Of a DNA stretch of 41,043 nucleotides, positions 18,380 through 28,081 are shown piece after piece. Source of the DNA: Flavobacteriales bacterium (GTDB lineage: Bacteria > Bacteroidota > Bacteroidia > Flavobacteriales > Flavobacteriaceae); NCBI GenBank assembly GCA_024229195.1, contig JAAESS010000005.1, positions 1-41,043 of the forward strand, in the 5' to 3' direction. The notes below the pieces were generated by a model. The model was not told where the DNA came from. It did no database searches and saw only the letters and a program-made list of their open reading frames with translations. The position numbers and the translations under genes are program-made. Position 1 is the stretch's first letter; every line of letters starts with the position of its first letter.

Positions 18380-19630
18380 TTAAAACTTGTAGTTTAAGCC
18401 TGAATAAAGTCCAAAGTAGTAAGGTCTGAAATTTCCGGAATCACCAGAATAAGTGTTGAATTGATATTTAAACATTGGTGCAACGTTTAAGTACCAGCTT
18501 TTACTGATCTTATAATCAAGATCAACCCCAACATTTCCACTAAAATTGAAATCATTAAGGTTATTTGCATCACCTAGATCGGTAATATCACTGTCCGAAA
18601 TAATAGAAACTGAATTATTAGATAAAATAAGTGTACTAAATCCACCAACAAGATTAAGTCCAATTTTCTTATCATAGAGACTGTATTTCATTTCAATAGG
18701 TAATTCATAATATTCTATTGACTGATTCAGATCGCCGCTTATACCTGATTTATTCAATTCAGACCCTGAATTAGAAGATCCACCTCGAATAGGAGTTAAA
18801 ATAACACCAGACTTATCAGTATTCAAATTATTAAATGAATTCTTTGAAGAGGTTATCAATGCATTTACATTTTTCGTGTTGTATGCTAATTCAACCTTGT
18901 TCACACCAGATTGAATAAAAAACTTATTCGATACCTTATAATTGACCTTGACACCAAGAGATAGTGCATTGTCAGAAGTTTTGGTGTTATTGGCCAGAGA
19001 CCCATCGATGGGTGATCCATTCTGTAACGAATTATAAAAAACAGGGGCCACAGTAGGGCCTACAGACCATTTTTTATCAATTGTACTGGTCTTGATATTT
19101 TTTACCGGAATGCTTTCCATTCTGGCTGTAATTGATTCGGATTCATCTAATTGCTGAACAAAATCACTTTTATCCACAATGTATTTATTTTCAATTGTAG
19201 AATATATGGATGCTATGTCATTGGTTGTGATGATCACTTTGTTATTTGGTTTTTTAACAAAGATTGATTTTTCTGTTTCTCTCGCTTCTTGTGTTGCTTG
19301 ATCATTTTCAGCTAATTCCAATTCGGGCCTTAAGACGACCGGTGTTATTCGATTGTTTGGAGATTGATCGATCTCAGGCTTATTGGTTTCGCCAACCTGA
19401 GAATTTACTGGAATTACTTCATTGTTGTTAAAATAGAAAAGTCCGGCAGATAATATCACCGCTAGTATCATGGCAATACCACTCAGTTTTTTCCATAGGG
19501 CAATCGGGGGCGTTGAAACCTCGCCGTTAAGCTCACCTTCAATATTATTCCAGACTCTTTTGTTTGGATAAATTTCCAAATCCTTGAGATTTTCCTGAAA
19601 AACCCTATCTATGTTTTTTCTTTCTAACAT
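18380..19630 (-). CDS. Anti-sigma-like protein: cytosolic N-terminus, single TM, C-terminal outer-membrane beta-barrel-like domain
   Basis: 416 aa; no signal peptide, charged N-terminus, TM LWKKLSGIAMILAVILSAGLFYF, C-terminal beta-rich region ending NFRPYYFGLYSGLNYKF; directly downstream of an ECF sigma gene. Confidence 0.7.
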   Translation of the reverse strand: MLERKNIDRVFQENLKDLEIYPNKRVWNNIEGELNGEVSTPPIALWKKLSGIAMILAVILSAGLFYFNNNEVIPVNSQVGETNKPEIDQSPNNRITPVVLRPELELAENDQATQEARETEKSIFVKKPNNKVIITTNDIASIYSTIENKYIVDKSDFVQQLDESESITARMESIPVKNIKTSTIDKKWSVGPTVAPVFYNSLQNGSPIDGSLANNTKTSDNALSLGVKVNYKVSNKFFIQSGVNKVELAYNTKNVNALITSSKNSFNNLNTDKSGVILTPIRGGSSNSGSELNKSGISGDLNQSIEYYELPIEMKYSLYDKKIGLNLVGGFSTLILSNNSVSIISDSDITDLGDANNLNDFNFSGNVGVDLDYKISKSWYLNVAPMFKYQFNTYSGDSGNFRPYYFGLYSGLNYKF

Positions 19631-19646
19631 TTCACTAATCTGTGAA

Positions 19647-20189
19647 TTAAATCAATCCTGTATTTTGTTGTTGTTGACTTAATTCAACTTTTTCTTTTAA
19701 TATCAATCTTGCTCTTGACAAGTTTGATTTTGACGTTCCTTCTGCTATATGAAGCATTCGAGCGATATCCTTGTGCGAAAAACCATCTAGTACGTAGAGG
19801 TTGAACACCATTCTATATCGTTCAGGTAATTCCTGAATTATTTTCAGTAAAAAATCAAGAGAAATTTCACTTTCGTTAATTTCTACTTCAACTTCCTCCG
19901 GATAATTTTCTTCAATAAGATTTAACACATTCTTTTGACGGTATGTCTGAAGTGCGGTATTAATCACAATTCTTTTCATCCACCCTTCAAAAGAACCTTT
20001 AAATTGAAACTGTTCAATTTTTTTAAAAATTGTAATAAAAGCCTCTTGTAAATTGTCTTCTGCTTCTTGCTGAGTTTTTGAATACTTCAAGCATATGGCA
20101 AAAAGCTTACCAGCGAATAAGTGGTAAATCTCTGACTGGGAGATTAAATCTCCATTTTTACATTTTTGTATGAGTCCTTTCAATCTCAC
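19647..20189 (-). CDS. ECF-type RNA polymerase sigma-70 factor
   Basis: 180 aa; sigma2 ALYSKTQQEAEDNLQEAFITIFKKIEQFQFKGSFEGWMKRIVIN-type region; sigma4 LPERYRMVFNLYVLDGFSHKDIARMLHIAEGTSKSNLSRAR. Confidence 0.93.
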   Translation of the reverse strand: MRLKGLIQKCKNGDLISQSEIYHLFAGKLFAICLKYSKTQQEAEDNLQEAFITIFKKIEQFQFKGSFEGWMKRIVINTALQTYRQKNVLNLIEENYPEEVEVEINESEISLDFLLKIIQELPERYRMVFNLYVLDGFSHKDIARMLHIAEGTSKSNLSRARLILKEKVELSQQQQNTGLI

Positions 20190-20616
20190 TGGCTTTCTGA
20201 TTACTTATATTTATTACCGGAACCTCAACTATCAAATAAATGGGTTCTCCATTATCGTCGTCTCCTTGCCAGAATCTAAAGATATAGGGACTTGCCTGCA
20301 GAGCATGTACTCGAAAGATAAGTTCCTGTTCTAAATCAATGGTTTCGCAATCATTACTATCAATGACCAGCGAAATCACTGCAACGTTTCTAGCATCTTC
20401 ATCATATTCATAAAGAATATCACTGTTAGTATAACAGTCTTCGGGCAAATTATATTTTACTGTAATATCATATAATTGACCGTATTCAAATACTTCTGGC
20501 ACCAAAGCTTCTTCAATGGGAAGCAATTCATAGTGATAGTCAATGCTGTCATCGTCTGAACATGATACCATCGTTAGAACCGCAAAAATTACGAAAAAAA
20601 TCTTTCTAAAGCCCAT
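20158..20616 (-). CDS. Hypothetical lipoprotein upstream of and overlapping the ECF sigma gene
   Basis: 152 aa; lipoprotein signal MGFRKIFFVIFAVLTMVSC-SDDDS; overlaps the sigma gene by 32 nt in another frame. Confidence 0.7.
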   Translation of the reverse strand: MGFRKIFFVIFAVLTMVSCSDDDSIDYHYELLPIEEALVPEVFEYGQLYDITVKYNLPEDCYTNSDILYEYDEDARNVAVISLVIDSNDCETIDLEQELIFRVHALQASPYIFRFWQGDDDNGEPIYLIVEVPVINISNQKASEIERTHTKM

Positions 20617-20719
20617 ATTTTAGCAGAAAAAGCAGTTATAGTTATACCTTAAGATACTTATTTGTGAATTGGTTGCGTAAAAAAGAGGTACTTTTGCTGA
20701 AAAATTAGCCTTATTTTAC

Positions 20720-21688
20720 ATGGATATTTTCAATATTTCAGATGTTCGGAAGTTTGAAGCCGAGGCCTTGAAAATATATAGGCACCAAGCCAAGAATAAT
20801 AAAGTTTATAAGCAATTTCTGGATCTTATAAAGATTGACCCGCTTACCGTAAATAAAATAGAAAAAATTCCATTTCTTCCGGTTGAATTTTTCAAATCTC
20901 ATCAAATTTTAAGTAATAAAGATCAAGTAGCGAGAACCTTTTCCAGTAGTGGCACCTCCGGATCTGTTCAAAGCCAACATTTTGTAACAGATCTTAAAAT
21001 TTATGAAGAAAGTTTTAAGAGAGGATTTGAATATTTTTATGGCAACATAGAAGATTATACTGTCTTAGCTTTACTTCCTGGTTATTTGGAAAGAGAGGGT
21101 TCTTCTTTAATCTACATGGTAGATCAACTGATCAAAGACAGCAGATCAAAAGACAGCGGATTTTATCTTAATGAACTTGATCAGTTAAGCGAATTGCTCA
21201 CAACCCTCGATTCCGGAGGGAATAAAGTACTTCTTATAGGGGTGACTTATGCCTTGCTTGATCTTATCGAAGATCACACATTCAAGCTGAATAATACAAT
21301 CGTTATGGAAACGGGTGGGATGAAGGGTAAAAGAAAGGAACTTATTCGAAGTGAGTTACATAAAATTCTATCGGATGGTTTTGGTCTTGAGGATATTCAC
21401 TCTGAATATGGAATGACCGAATTACTCTCTCAGGCCTACTCTAAAGGGGGAGGTATTTTTCAAAGCCCTCCATGGATGAAGATCATGATCCGAGATACCG
21501 AAGACCCTTTTCATCATCTTTCTTATGGCAGAACAGGTGGGATCAATATCATAGATTTAGCAAATATTAATTCATGTTCTTTTATTGCCACACAAGACTT
21601 AGGACGTAAAATAAGTGAAGAAAAATTTGAGATCCTTGGAAGATTTGATCATTCAGATATCAGAGGCTGCAATCTTATGGTGGTTTAA
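20720..21688 (+). CDS. LuxE/PaaK-like acyl-protein synthetase (ANL-type adenylating enzyme)
   Basis: 322 aa; KIPFLPVEFFKSHQI, TFSSSGTSGSVQSQH, METGGMKGKRKELIR, HSEYGMTELLSQAYS, GRFDHSDIRGCNLMV. Confidence 0.85.
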   Translation: MDIFNISDVRKFEAEALKIYRHQAKNNKVYKQFLDLIKIDPLTVNKIEKIPFLPVEFFKSHQILSNKDQVARTFSSSGTSGSVQSQHFVTDLKIYEESFKRGFEYFYGNIEDYTVLALLPGYLEREGSSLIYMVDQLIKDSRSKDSGFYLNELDQLSELLTTLDSGGNKVLLIGVTYALLDLIEDHTFKLNNTIVMETGGMKGKRKELIRSELHKILSDGFGLEDIHSEYGMTELLSQAYSKGGGIFQSPPWMKIMIRDTEDPFHHLSYGRTGGINIIDLANINSCSFIATQDLGRKISEEKFEILGRFDHSDIRGCNLMVV

Positions 21689-22257
21689 TATTTATTTTCT
21701 ATCCAATTCAGTAATTTTAAACTGAGCACATAAAAAAGATAACCGATCATTAAGCCCAGAATGGCTCCCATGGTTACATCTATAGGAAAGTGGACACCCA
21801 GATACATTCTGCTATATGAGAACAAAAGGGGCCATATAAAAAACAGGAGGGTGTATTTATAATATTTCTTCAGAGTGAGATGCATCAATAAAGTGACGGC
21901 CGTAGACGTAGTTGCATGACCCGACACAAAACTAAAGCTGGAATTATTTTTAAGGATTCTGATAACTTCGTTGATCGAAGGATCCCGATTGGGCCTGAGT
22001 CTCTCAAAATAATTTTTCAAGAATACTGTAAACTGGTCAGAAAATGTGACTAATAAAGCTGTAAGAAGAATTAAACCAAGACCTTTTTTCCAACCCAATG
22101 ATTTAAAGATCAAATAAAAAAACAACAAGTATAGTGGAATCCAGCTAAGCTGATTGGTAATAACGAGCCAGAAACCGTCCCAGTTTTCTGTTCCCATTCC
22201 GTTGATAAAGATCAATAGATCCTTATCATACTGAATAATTTTCTCTAAAAAGTCCAA
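21685..22257 (-). CDS. PAP2-family membrane phosphatase
   Basis: 190 aa; KNYFERLRPNRDP, FVSGHATTSTA, YSRMYLGVHFPIDVTMGAILG: the three PAP2 motifs. Confidence 0.93.
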   Translation of the reverse strand: MDFLEKIIQYDKDLLIFINGMGTENWDGFWLVITNQLSWIPLYLLFFYLIFKSLGWKKGLGLILLTALLVTFSDQFTVFLKNYFERLRPNRDPSINEVIRILKNNSSFSFVSGHATTSTAVTLLMHLTLKKYYKYTLLFFIWPLLFSYSRMYLGVHFPIDVTMGAILGLMIGYLFYVLSLKLLNWIENKY

Positions 22258-22258
22258 C

Positions 22259-22543
22259 TTATAAGTTTCTTTTTATCGGTCCGGTGAGGTCATCGATATT
22301 ATCCGTCACCTTCTTTTTGATATTCGCAACATCCTTTTGAATATCTTTTGTGAATTCTGTATCGATTCCTTGTTTTTTAACCCCGTCAGTAATTTCCTTT
22401 TTAACCTCGTTTGTGGCGTTTTTTAATTGTTGCATACCTTTTCCCAGCCCTCGCGCCAATTCGGGTAATTTATCGGCACCGAACAGCATCACGACGATTA
22501 CAAGAATTATAAATATCTCTGCACCACTAATAAATAAAAACAT
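22259..22543 (-). CDS. tatA: Twin-arginine translocase subunit TatA/TatE family
   Basis: 94 aa; N-terminal TM ISGAEIFIILVIVVMLFGADKLPELARGLGKGMQQLKNA, then amphipathic helix. Confidence 0.92.
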   Translation of the reverse strand: MFLFISGAEIFIILVIVVMLFGADKLPELARGLGKGMQQLKNATNEVKKEITDGVKKQGIDTEFTKDIQKDVANIKKKVTDNIDDLTGPIKRNL

Positions 22544-22619
22544 ATTCTTTCAATTACCCTACAAAGATAATATAATTACTCATTTGTGGGCAGCTTAGTC
22601 TTAATGGCTTTTATTGTTT

Positions 22620-24356
22620 TTAATCTTTATACCTCCAACTTGTAAGATCGGCACCCGGAGGAGCAGAAACAGAAATACGTTTCATAATTTTTGGAACATA
22701 CATGGAATTATAGCGTAAACGGGAAATATGATTGGGATTTTCCTGATCTCCGTTCCAGCAATGCTCTGCCCTGTCACCGTAATCAACTTCTCCATCATAG
22801 TAAGGATCTGAGGTACTCTCTAAAAAAGATTCCATGGAATAAACAGCATTATTTAAATAGTAATTATCCATATCGCCGCAATAAATATGGATTTTTCCTT
22901 TCAATTTATCGCCCAATTTATCCCAATCTCTTTCGAGGATAAATCTCAGGTCATAATTTTCCTTCCAATACTCAGCGACTTCAGGATTGATATCACCGGT
23001 CCTTTTATCCCAAATTCTTTGTGGATACCCGTCTTCAGCCTGCGGAGAATAGGTAGCCTCCCAGATATCAAATTGCTGACCGGATCTTGATTTGTCACCC
23101 AAAACAAGCTCGAGATAATTATCTTGTTTGACAGTTGATGTGATCTGTCCAAGATAATCCCGGCGAGACGGAACTTCTAGTGTTTTAAAATCACTCTCGT
23201 AGTAATAGGCATTTTTATCTTCATAAATATTGGTCAGGCAATAGCTGCTAAAGTCTATCGGATCCGGGCATGCGGCAAAACATCCATTATATTCTTCGGG
23301 ATATTTAACTTGGACAGCAAGTGCTTCCCATCCTCCGGTAGACCCTCCATATAGAAATCTTGACCAACCTTCACCTAGACCTTGGAACTCTTTTTCGATA
23401 TAGGGAATAAGTTCATGGGTAATGGCATCACCATATGGCCCCTGACTTGCTGAATTAACAGCATAAGAATCGTCATAATAAGGAGTAGGATGTTGGATCT
23501 CAATAATCAGAAATCTCGGAAAATCCGGGTCATTCCATCGTTTGTAGAAATTATATGCTTCTTCTTGCTGCATGATATTATACCCCTCAACATTGAACCT
23601 GTCTGAGTAAACCGATTCTAAATTTTTATCAGGTGGCGTTGTTCGAAATCCGCCAAAGTCAGAAGGAAAATGGCCATGAAAGATCATGAGTGGATATCTT
23701 GCTTCAGGATGTTTATCAAAATTTTTAGGTAATAGGATATGCGCGCCAAGATAGATATCTCGTCCCCAAAAAGCTGATAATTTTTCTGATTTTAGTTTGA
23801 TATGTTTGATCCATTTGGTATCCTCCGGCTCCTCAATTTCAGGAATAACCTGGTCCAAAGACAGCTCAAAATTGTCTAATCCATTTTTACCAATAATTAT
23901 CTTGAATGGCTTACTGTAAAGATTGCCCGGAGAACGATTCCATTGCTGACCTTCTCCATTATCCATAGGTAGTTTAACTGTATGGCCAGAGGAGAGTTCA
24001 AAAGTTTCGTAGACATGTAATAGTGCCTGAACATAATAATCACCTTCTTTGAGCCCGCTGAGTTGTTCTACAGGGAAACCCAGAGCCTGATTGTCAAATC
24101 GAATTTTTTGTCCAGGAACATGATTCTCAACATTCGTCCCAAAGATCACCTGTGTATTTAAACCGCCATTGATCTGAAATCTGGGTTCTGTATCGTTATT
24201 CTTTGCAAAAATCAATAAAAGTCTTCCGTCAATACTTTTTTGCTCCTTGTTTTCAGGAACAAAAAGACTGATCTCCAAATTATTATGATTTGCATTTTGC
24301 TGACAAGATGAGATCAATAAAATAATAATTGCGGCTAGTGGTAAGTATAATTTCAT
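22620..24356 (-). CDS. Alpha/beta-hydrolase-fold lipoprotein (putative esterase)
   Basis: 578 aa; lipoprotein signal MKLYLPLAAIIILLISSC; YPLMIFHGHFPSDFGG, nucleophile-elbow-like YGGSTGGWEALA, YCGDMDNYYLN, GDRAEHCWNG. Confidence 0.75.
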   Translation of the reverse strand: MKLYLPLAAIIILLISSCQQNANHNNLEISLFVPENKEQKSIDGRLLLIFAKNNDTEPRFQINGGLNTQVIFGTNVENHVPGQKIRFDNQALGFPVEQLSGLKEGDYYVQALLHVYETFELSSGHTVKLPMDNGEGQQWNRSPGNLYSKPFKIIIGKNGLDNFELSLDQVIPEIEEPEDTKWIKHIKLKSEKLSAFWGRDIYLGAHILLPKNFDKHPEARYPLMIFHGHFPSDFGGFRTTPPDKNLESVYSDRFNVEGYNIMQQEEAYNFYKRWNDPDFPRFLIIEIQHPTPYYDDSYAVNSASQGPYGDAITHELIPYIEKEFQGLGEGWSRFLYGGSTGGWEALAVQVKYPEEYNGCFAACPDPIDFSSYCLTNIYEDKNAYYYESDFKTLEVPSRRDYLGQITSTVKQDNYLELVLGDKSRSGQQFDIWEATYSPQAEDGYPQRIWDKRTGDINPEVAEYWKENYDLRFILERDWDKLGDKLKGKIHIYCGDMDNYYLNNAVYSMESFLESTSDPYYDGEVDYGDRAEHCWNGDQENPNHISRLRYNSMYVPKIMKRISVSAPPGADLTSWRYKD

Positions 24357-24408
24357 GTTGATAATTTTGACATGAAGTTAAGCATAAAAAATTTTCGGAA
24401 TGAACTGC

Positions 24409-27018
24409 TTACTTTTTAGTAAGCATCCTTTTGATTTCATTTAGTTTCATAAGGGCATCAATAGGAGTCAAATTATCAATATTTGTACCGAGGATCTCCT
24501 CTTTGATTTCTTCCAGTAAAGGATCATCTAGGTTGATAAAGCTGAGCTGAACTTCTTGTTGAGAAGCAGCTTTCATTTTTGCCTGAATATCTTCGGAGGC
24601 ATGACTTTTCTCCAGTCTTGACATCATCTTATTTGCTCTGTGAAGCACAGGGCTCGGCATACCGGCAAGTTTGGCTACATGTATTCCAAAACTGTGCTTG
24701 CTTCCGCCCGGAACGAGTTTTCTGATAAAGATGACCTTATCTTTAAGCTCCTTTACTGATACGTTGAAATTTTTAATCCTTTCGAATGTTTCGCTCATAT
24801 CATTGAGCTCATGGTAATGTGTGGCAAAAAGAGTTTTCGCCTTGGTGGGATGTTCATGTAAATATTCTGCAATGGCCCAGGCGATCGAAATACCGTCATA
24901 AGTGGATGTACCGCGACCAATTTCATCCAGTAAAATGAGGCTGCGCTCAGATAAATTATTGAGGATGTTAGCCGTTTCATTCATTTCGACCATAAAAGTT
25001 GATTCCCCCATAGAAATATTATCACTGGCGCCCACTCTTGTAAAGATCTTATCGACAAGACCCAGTCTTGCATTTTGAGCCGGAACATAAGAGCCAATTT
25101 GTGCCAATAATACGATAAGGGCAGTTTGTCTTAAAATAGCAGATTTACCACTCATATTTGGCCCGGTAATCATGATGATCTGCTGTTGATCCCGATTTAG
25201 AACAACGTCATTAGCGACGTACTGTTCTCCTACAGGTAGCTGATTTTCGATAACAGGATGCCTTCCGTTATTGATTTCAATAAGGGTCGAATCATCGATA
25301 ACTGGCCTTACATAATTATGAACTATGGCGGTTTTTGCGAAGGATCCCAAACAGTCAAATTGCGCAATGATTTTTGCAGTTTTTTGAATCTTTTGGATAT
25401 ATGGAAGAATACTTTCAAGCAGCTCCTGGTATAAGCGAAGCTCAATGGCCGCAATCTTTTCCTGGGCACCAAGTATTTTCGATTCATACTCTTTAAGTTC
25501 CTCAGTGATATATCGTTCCGCTGAAACCAGCGTTTGCTTTCTGACCCAATCTTCAGGAACTTTATCCTTATGGGTATTTCTTACCTCAATATAATAGCCG
25601 AATACATTGTTAAAGGCAATTTTTAAACTCGAAATCTGTGTCCTTTCAATCTCGCGTTTCACAATATGATCGAGGTATTCTTTACCGGAATTCGAAATAG
25701 ACCTTAAGTCATCTAATTCGTCGCTAATCCCTAATTTAATAGCATTTCCTTTACTTATTTGTACAGGAGCATTTTCTTCTAAAGTCTCGTTGATTTTTTT
25801 GATCAGATCCTCATTTGGATCTATTTCGTTTGCAATTGACATCAAGGCTTCATGTTCGCTTTCCAATGCTTTATCCTTGATAGGGATGATGGATTCAAGG
25901 GAGTTTTTTAACAAGACAACTTCACGTGGATTGATTTTTCCGGTTGCCACTTTTGAAATAAGTCTTTCAAGGTCACTGATCTGATTGATCTGATGATTTT
26001 GAAATTCGAGATAAGCGTCATTTTGGATTAGAAATCTGACAATTTCATGACGGTTATTGATGGCCGTTGCATTTTTAAGGGGCAGGGCCAACCATCTTTT
26101 AAGCATCCTGCCTCCCATTGGAGAAATCGTTTCGTCGATGATATCCAGCAGCGTCACCGCTCCTTGTGTATTGCCCTGATAGAGCTCAAGATTTCGAATG
26201 GTAAATCGATCCATCCACACATAATCATCTTCGATGAGTCTTTGGATATTCGATATATGTTCGAGTTTGTGATGTTGTGTTTCTGACAGGTAATGAAGGA
26301 TAACACCTGAGGCTATAACCCCTTCATGTAGATCATCGATTCCATATCCCTTTAGGGAACGAACCTTAAAATGACTCCTTAGAATTTCATTAGAAGCATC
26401 TTGTTTAAAGATCCAGTCGTCGAGAAAAAATGAATAAAACTCCTTACCAAAATGCGAATGAAACTTAAGCTTATGATCTTTTTGAACCAAAACTTCACTC
26501 GGATTGAAATTTTGCAATAGCTTGTCGATATATTCGTGGTTGCCCTGTGATGTAATGAATTCTCCTGTGGAGACATCCAGAAATGAAATTCCTATAATTT
26601 TTTTTCCAAAATGAACTGCGGCTAAAAAATTATTGGTTTTAGATTGTAATACTTCATCGTTTAGAGCCACTCCGGGAGTCACAAGTTCTGTTACCCCTCG
26701 CTTCACGATTTTTTTTGTCATTTTAGGATCTTCCAGTTGGTCGCAAATTGCGACTCGAAGTCCTGCTTTTACTAATTTGGGCAGATAGGTGTTTAGAGAA
26801 TGGTGCGGGAATCCAGCCAAAGCTGTTTCACTTTCAGATCCTGCCCCTCTTTTTGTAAGAATGATCCCTAAAATTTTTGCAGCGATCTTGGCATCTTCTC
26901 CAAAGGTCTCGTAAAAATCTCCGACTCGAAAAAGCAGCAAGGCATCAGGGTACTTTATTTTGATGTTGTTATACTGCAACATCAAAGGAGTCACTTTTTT
27001 CGCTTTAGCTTTAGTCAA
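24409..27018 (-). CDS. mutS: DNA mismatch repair protein MutS
   Basis: 869 aa; TPLMLQYNNIKIKYPDALLLFRVGDFYETFGEDA, Walker A ITGPNMSGKSAILRQ, LLDEIGRGTSTYDGISIAWAIAEYLH, ATHYHEL. Confidence 0.97.
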   Translation of the reverse strand: MTKAKAKKVTPLMLQYNNIKIKYPDALLLFRVGDFYETFGEDAKIAAKILGIILTKRGAGSESETALAGFPHHSLNTYLPKLVKAGLRVAICDQLEDPKMTKKIVKRGVTELVTPGVALNDEVLQSKTNNFLAAVHFGKKIIGISFLDVSTGEFITSQGNHEYIDKLLQNFNPSEVLVQKDHKLKFHSHFGKEFYSFFLDDWIFKQDASNEILRSHFKVRSLKGYGIDDLHEGVIASGVILHYLSETQHHKLEHISNIQRLIEDDYVWMDRFTIRNLELYQGNTQGAVTLLDIIDETISPMGGRMLKRWLALPLKNATAINNRHEIVRFLIQNDAYLEFQNHQINQISDLERLISKVATGKINPREVVLLKNSLESIIPIKDKALESEHEALMSIANEIDPNEDLIKKINETLEENAPVQISKGNAIKLGISDELDDLRSISNSGKEYLDHIVKREIERTQISSLKIAFNNVFGYYIEVRNTHKDKVPEDWVRKQTLVSAERYITEELKEYESKILGAQEKIAAIELRLYQELLESILPYIQKIQKTAKIIAQFDCLGSFAKTAIVHNYVRPVIDDSTLIEINNGRHPVIENQLPVGEQYVANDVVLNRDQQQIIMITGPNMSGKSAILRQTALIVLLAQIGSYVPAQNARLGLVDKIFTRVGASDNISMGESTFMVEMNETANILNNLSERSLILLDEIGRGTSTYDGISIAWAIAEYLHEHPTKAKTLFATHYHELNDMSETFERIKNFNVSVKELKDKVIFIRKLVPGGSKHSFGIHVAKLAGMPSPVLHRANKMMSRLEKSHASEDIQAKMKAASQQEVQLSFINLDDPLLEEIKEEILGTNIDNLTPIDALMKLNEIKRMLTKK

Positions 27019-27202
27019 TTTTCAGGATTTTTTTATTTAGCTGACAGGATCTTATCGATACAAGTGTCAGGCAAACAAAGATATAATTTTAAGTAGAATA
27101 TGGAAATGTGAGCCTGTCTAAATAATACGCATAAAACGTACTTTTAAACTTTCAATAATATCTTTTACTTTTTGGTCTTGTCAGAGCGTTGATCTATTCA
27201 AT

Positions 27203-27880
27203 TTAGAGATGTAATCCACATTCGGTTTTTGGAGAATTGTTCCATCTGCCATGACGATCTTCACCTGGCATGGTGCAATGAAAGCATCCAATTGAAGAGT
27301 ATCCCTTTGATTTAAGTGGATGAAAAGGTAAATGATGGTCAAGAATAAATTGGTCCCTTTGCGCGTAATCAATATCCAAAAGGGGATAAAATTTTAGGAT
27401 TTGCTCTTTTTCTTCAAAAATATTCAAGCTACCTCTGTGATCACTTTGCCATTTCATTAATCCTGAAACCCATATTTTATAATCTTTTTTAATATGATCG
27501 AGAGGTTTGACTTTATTGATATGACAGCATCGGTTTGGACTATTTTTCCAAAGTTGCTTATCTTTTGTAAACTGATATTCAGCCGGATCTGCCTGTATAC
27601 TGAGGACCTTAAGATCATATAGTTTGGTCAGATATTCTTTGTAAACCAGCGTTTCTTTAAAATGATAACCTGTATCAATAAAATAGATAATCTGATCTTT
27701 GTTAATATCTGAAAATACTTTTAATAAAAATGCAGAAGTGGCCGCAAAAGCAGAGGTGATCATGATATCTTTTTCATCAAAATCTTTATACAATTGTTCT
27801 ACTCTCTGATAAACATCCAGAGGATCGTATATCTGATTAAGTTTTGCTAAATCAGTAATTTTCAAGCTGTCAATCATCAT
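27203..27880 (-). CDS. cysH: APS/PAPS reductase with Fe-S cysteine signature
   Basis: 225 aa; ITSAFAATSAFLLKVF, FIDTGYHFKETL, SPNRCCHINK, GCFHCT, C-terminal ECGLHL; CC...CxxC pattern of the [4Fe-4S] type. Confidence 0.88.
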   Translation of the reverse strand: MMIDSLKITDLAKLNQIYDPLDVYQRVEQLYKDFDEKDIMITSAFAATSAFLLKVFSDINKDQIIYFIDTGYHFKETLVYKEYLTKLYDLKVLSIQADPAEYQFTKDKQLWKNSPNRCCHINKVKPLDHIKKDYKIWVSGLMKWQSDHRGSLNIFEEKEQILKFYPLLDIDYAQRDQFILDHHLPFHPLKSKGYSSIGCFHCTMPGEDRHGRWNNSPKTECGLHL

Positions 27881-28081
27881 ATGATTTTAAAAACAAAGCG
27901 CAAAAATACTAATATATTTGAGCTTTTAAAGGAATAGGATGTTAAAAATCTATAAACCCTAGCGGAGTTGTATGATAAATGTCATGTTTTGCGAAATTTA
28001 GAATAATTTTAAATAAAAAATCCTCCAAACAGTTTAAGGTAATATGGATTTTATAATTTCGCAATTCGAAAAGCCAAGATC

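Noticed and set aside
20720-21688. Bioluminescence (lux) operon because of the LuxE-like gene
   Set aside because: No luxA/B/C/D-like genes in the window; LuxE-like domains are widespread outside luminescence.
27181-27372. 63-aa minus ORF at the 3' end of cysH
   Set aside because: Shifted frame inside the APS reductase gene; the cysH frame itself runs intact to ECGLHL, so no sign of a frameshift.
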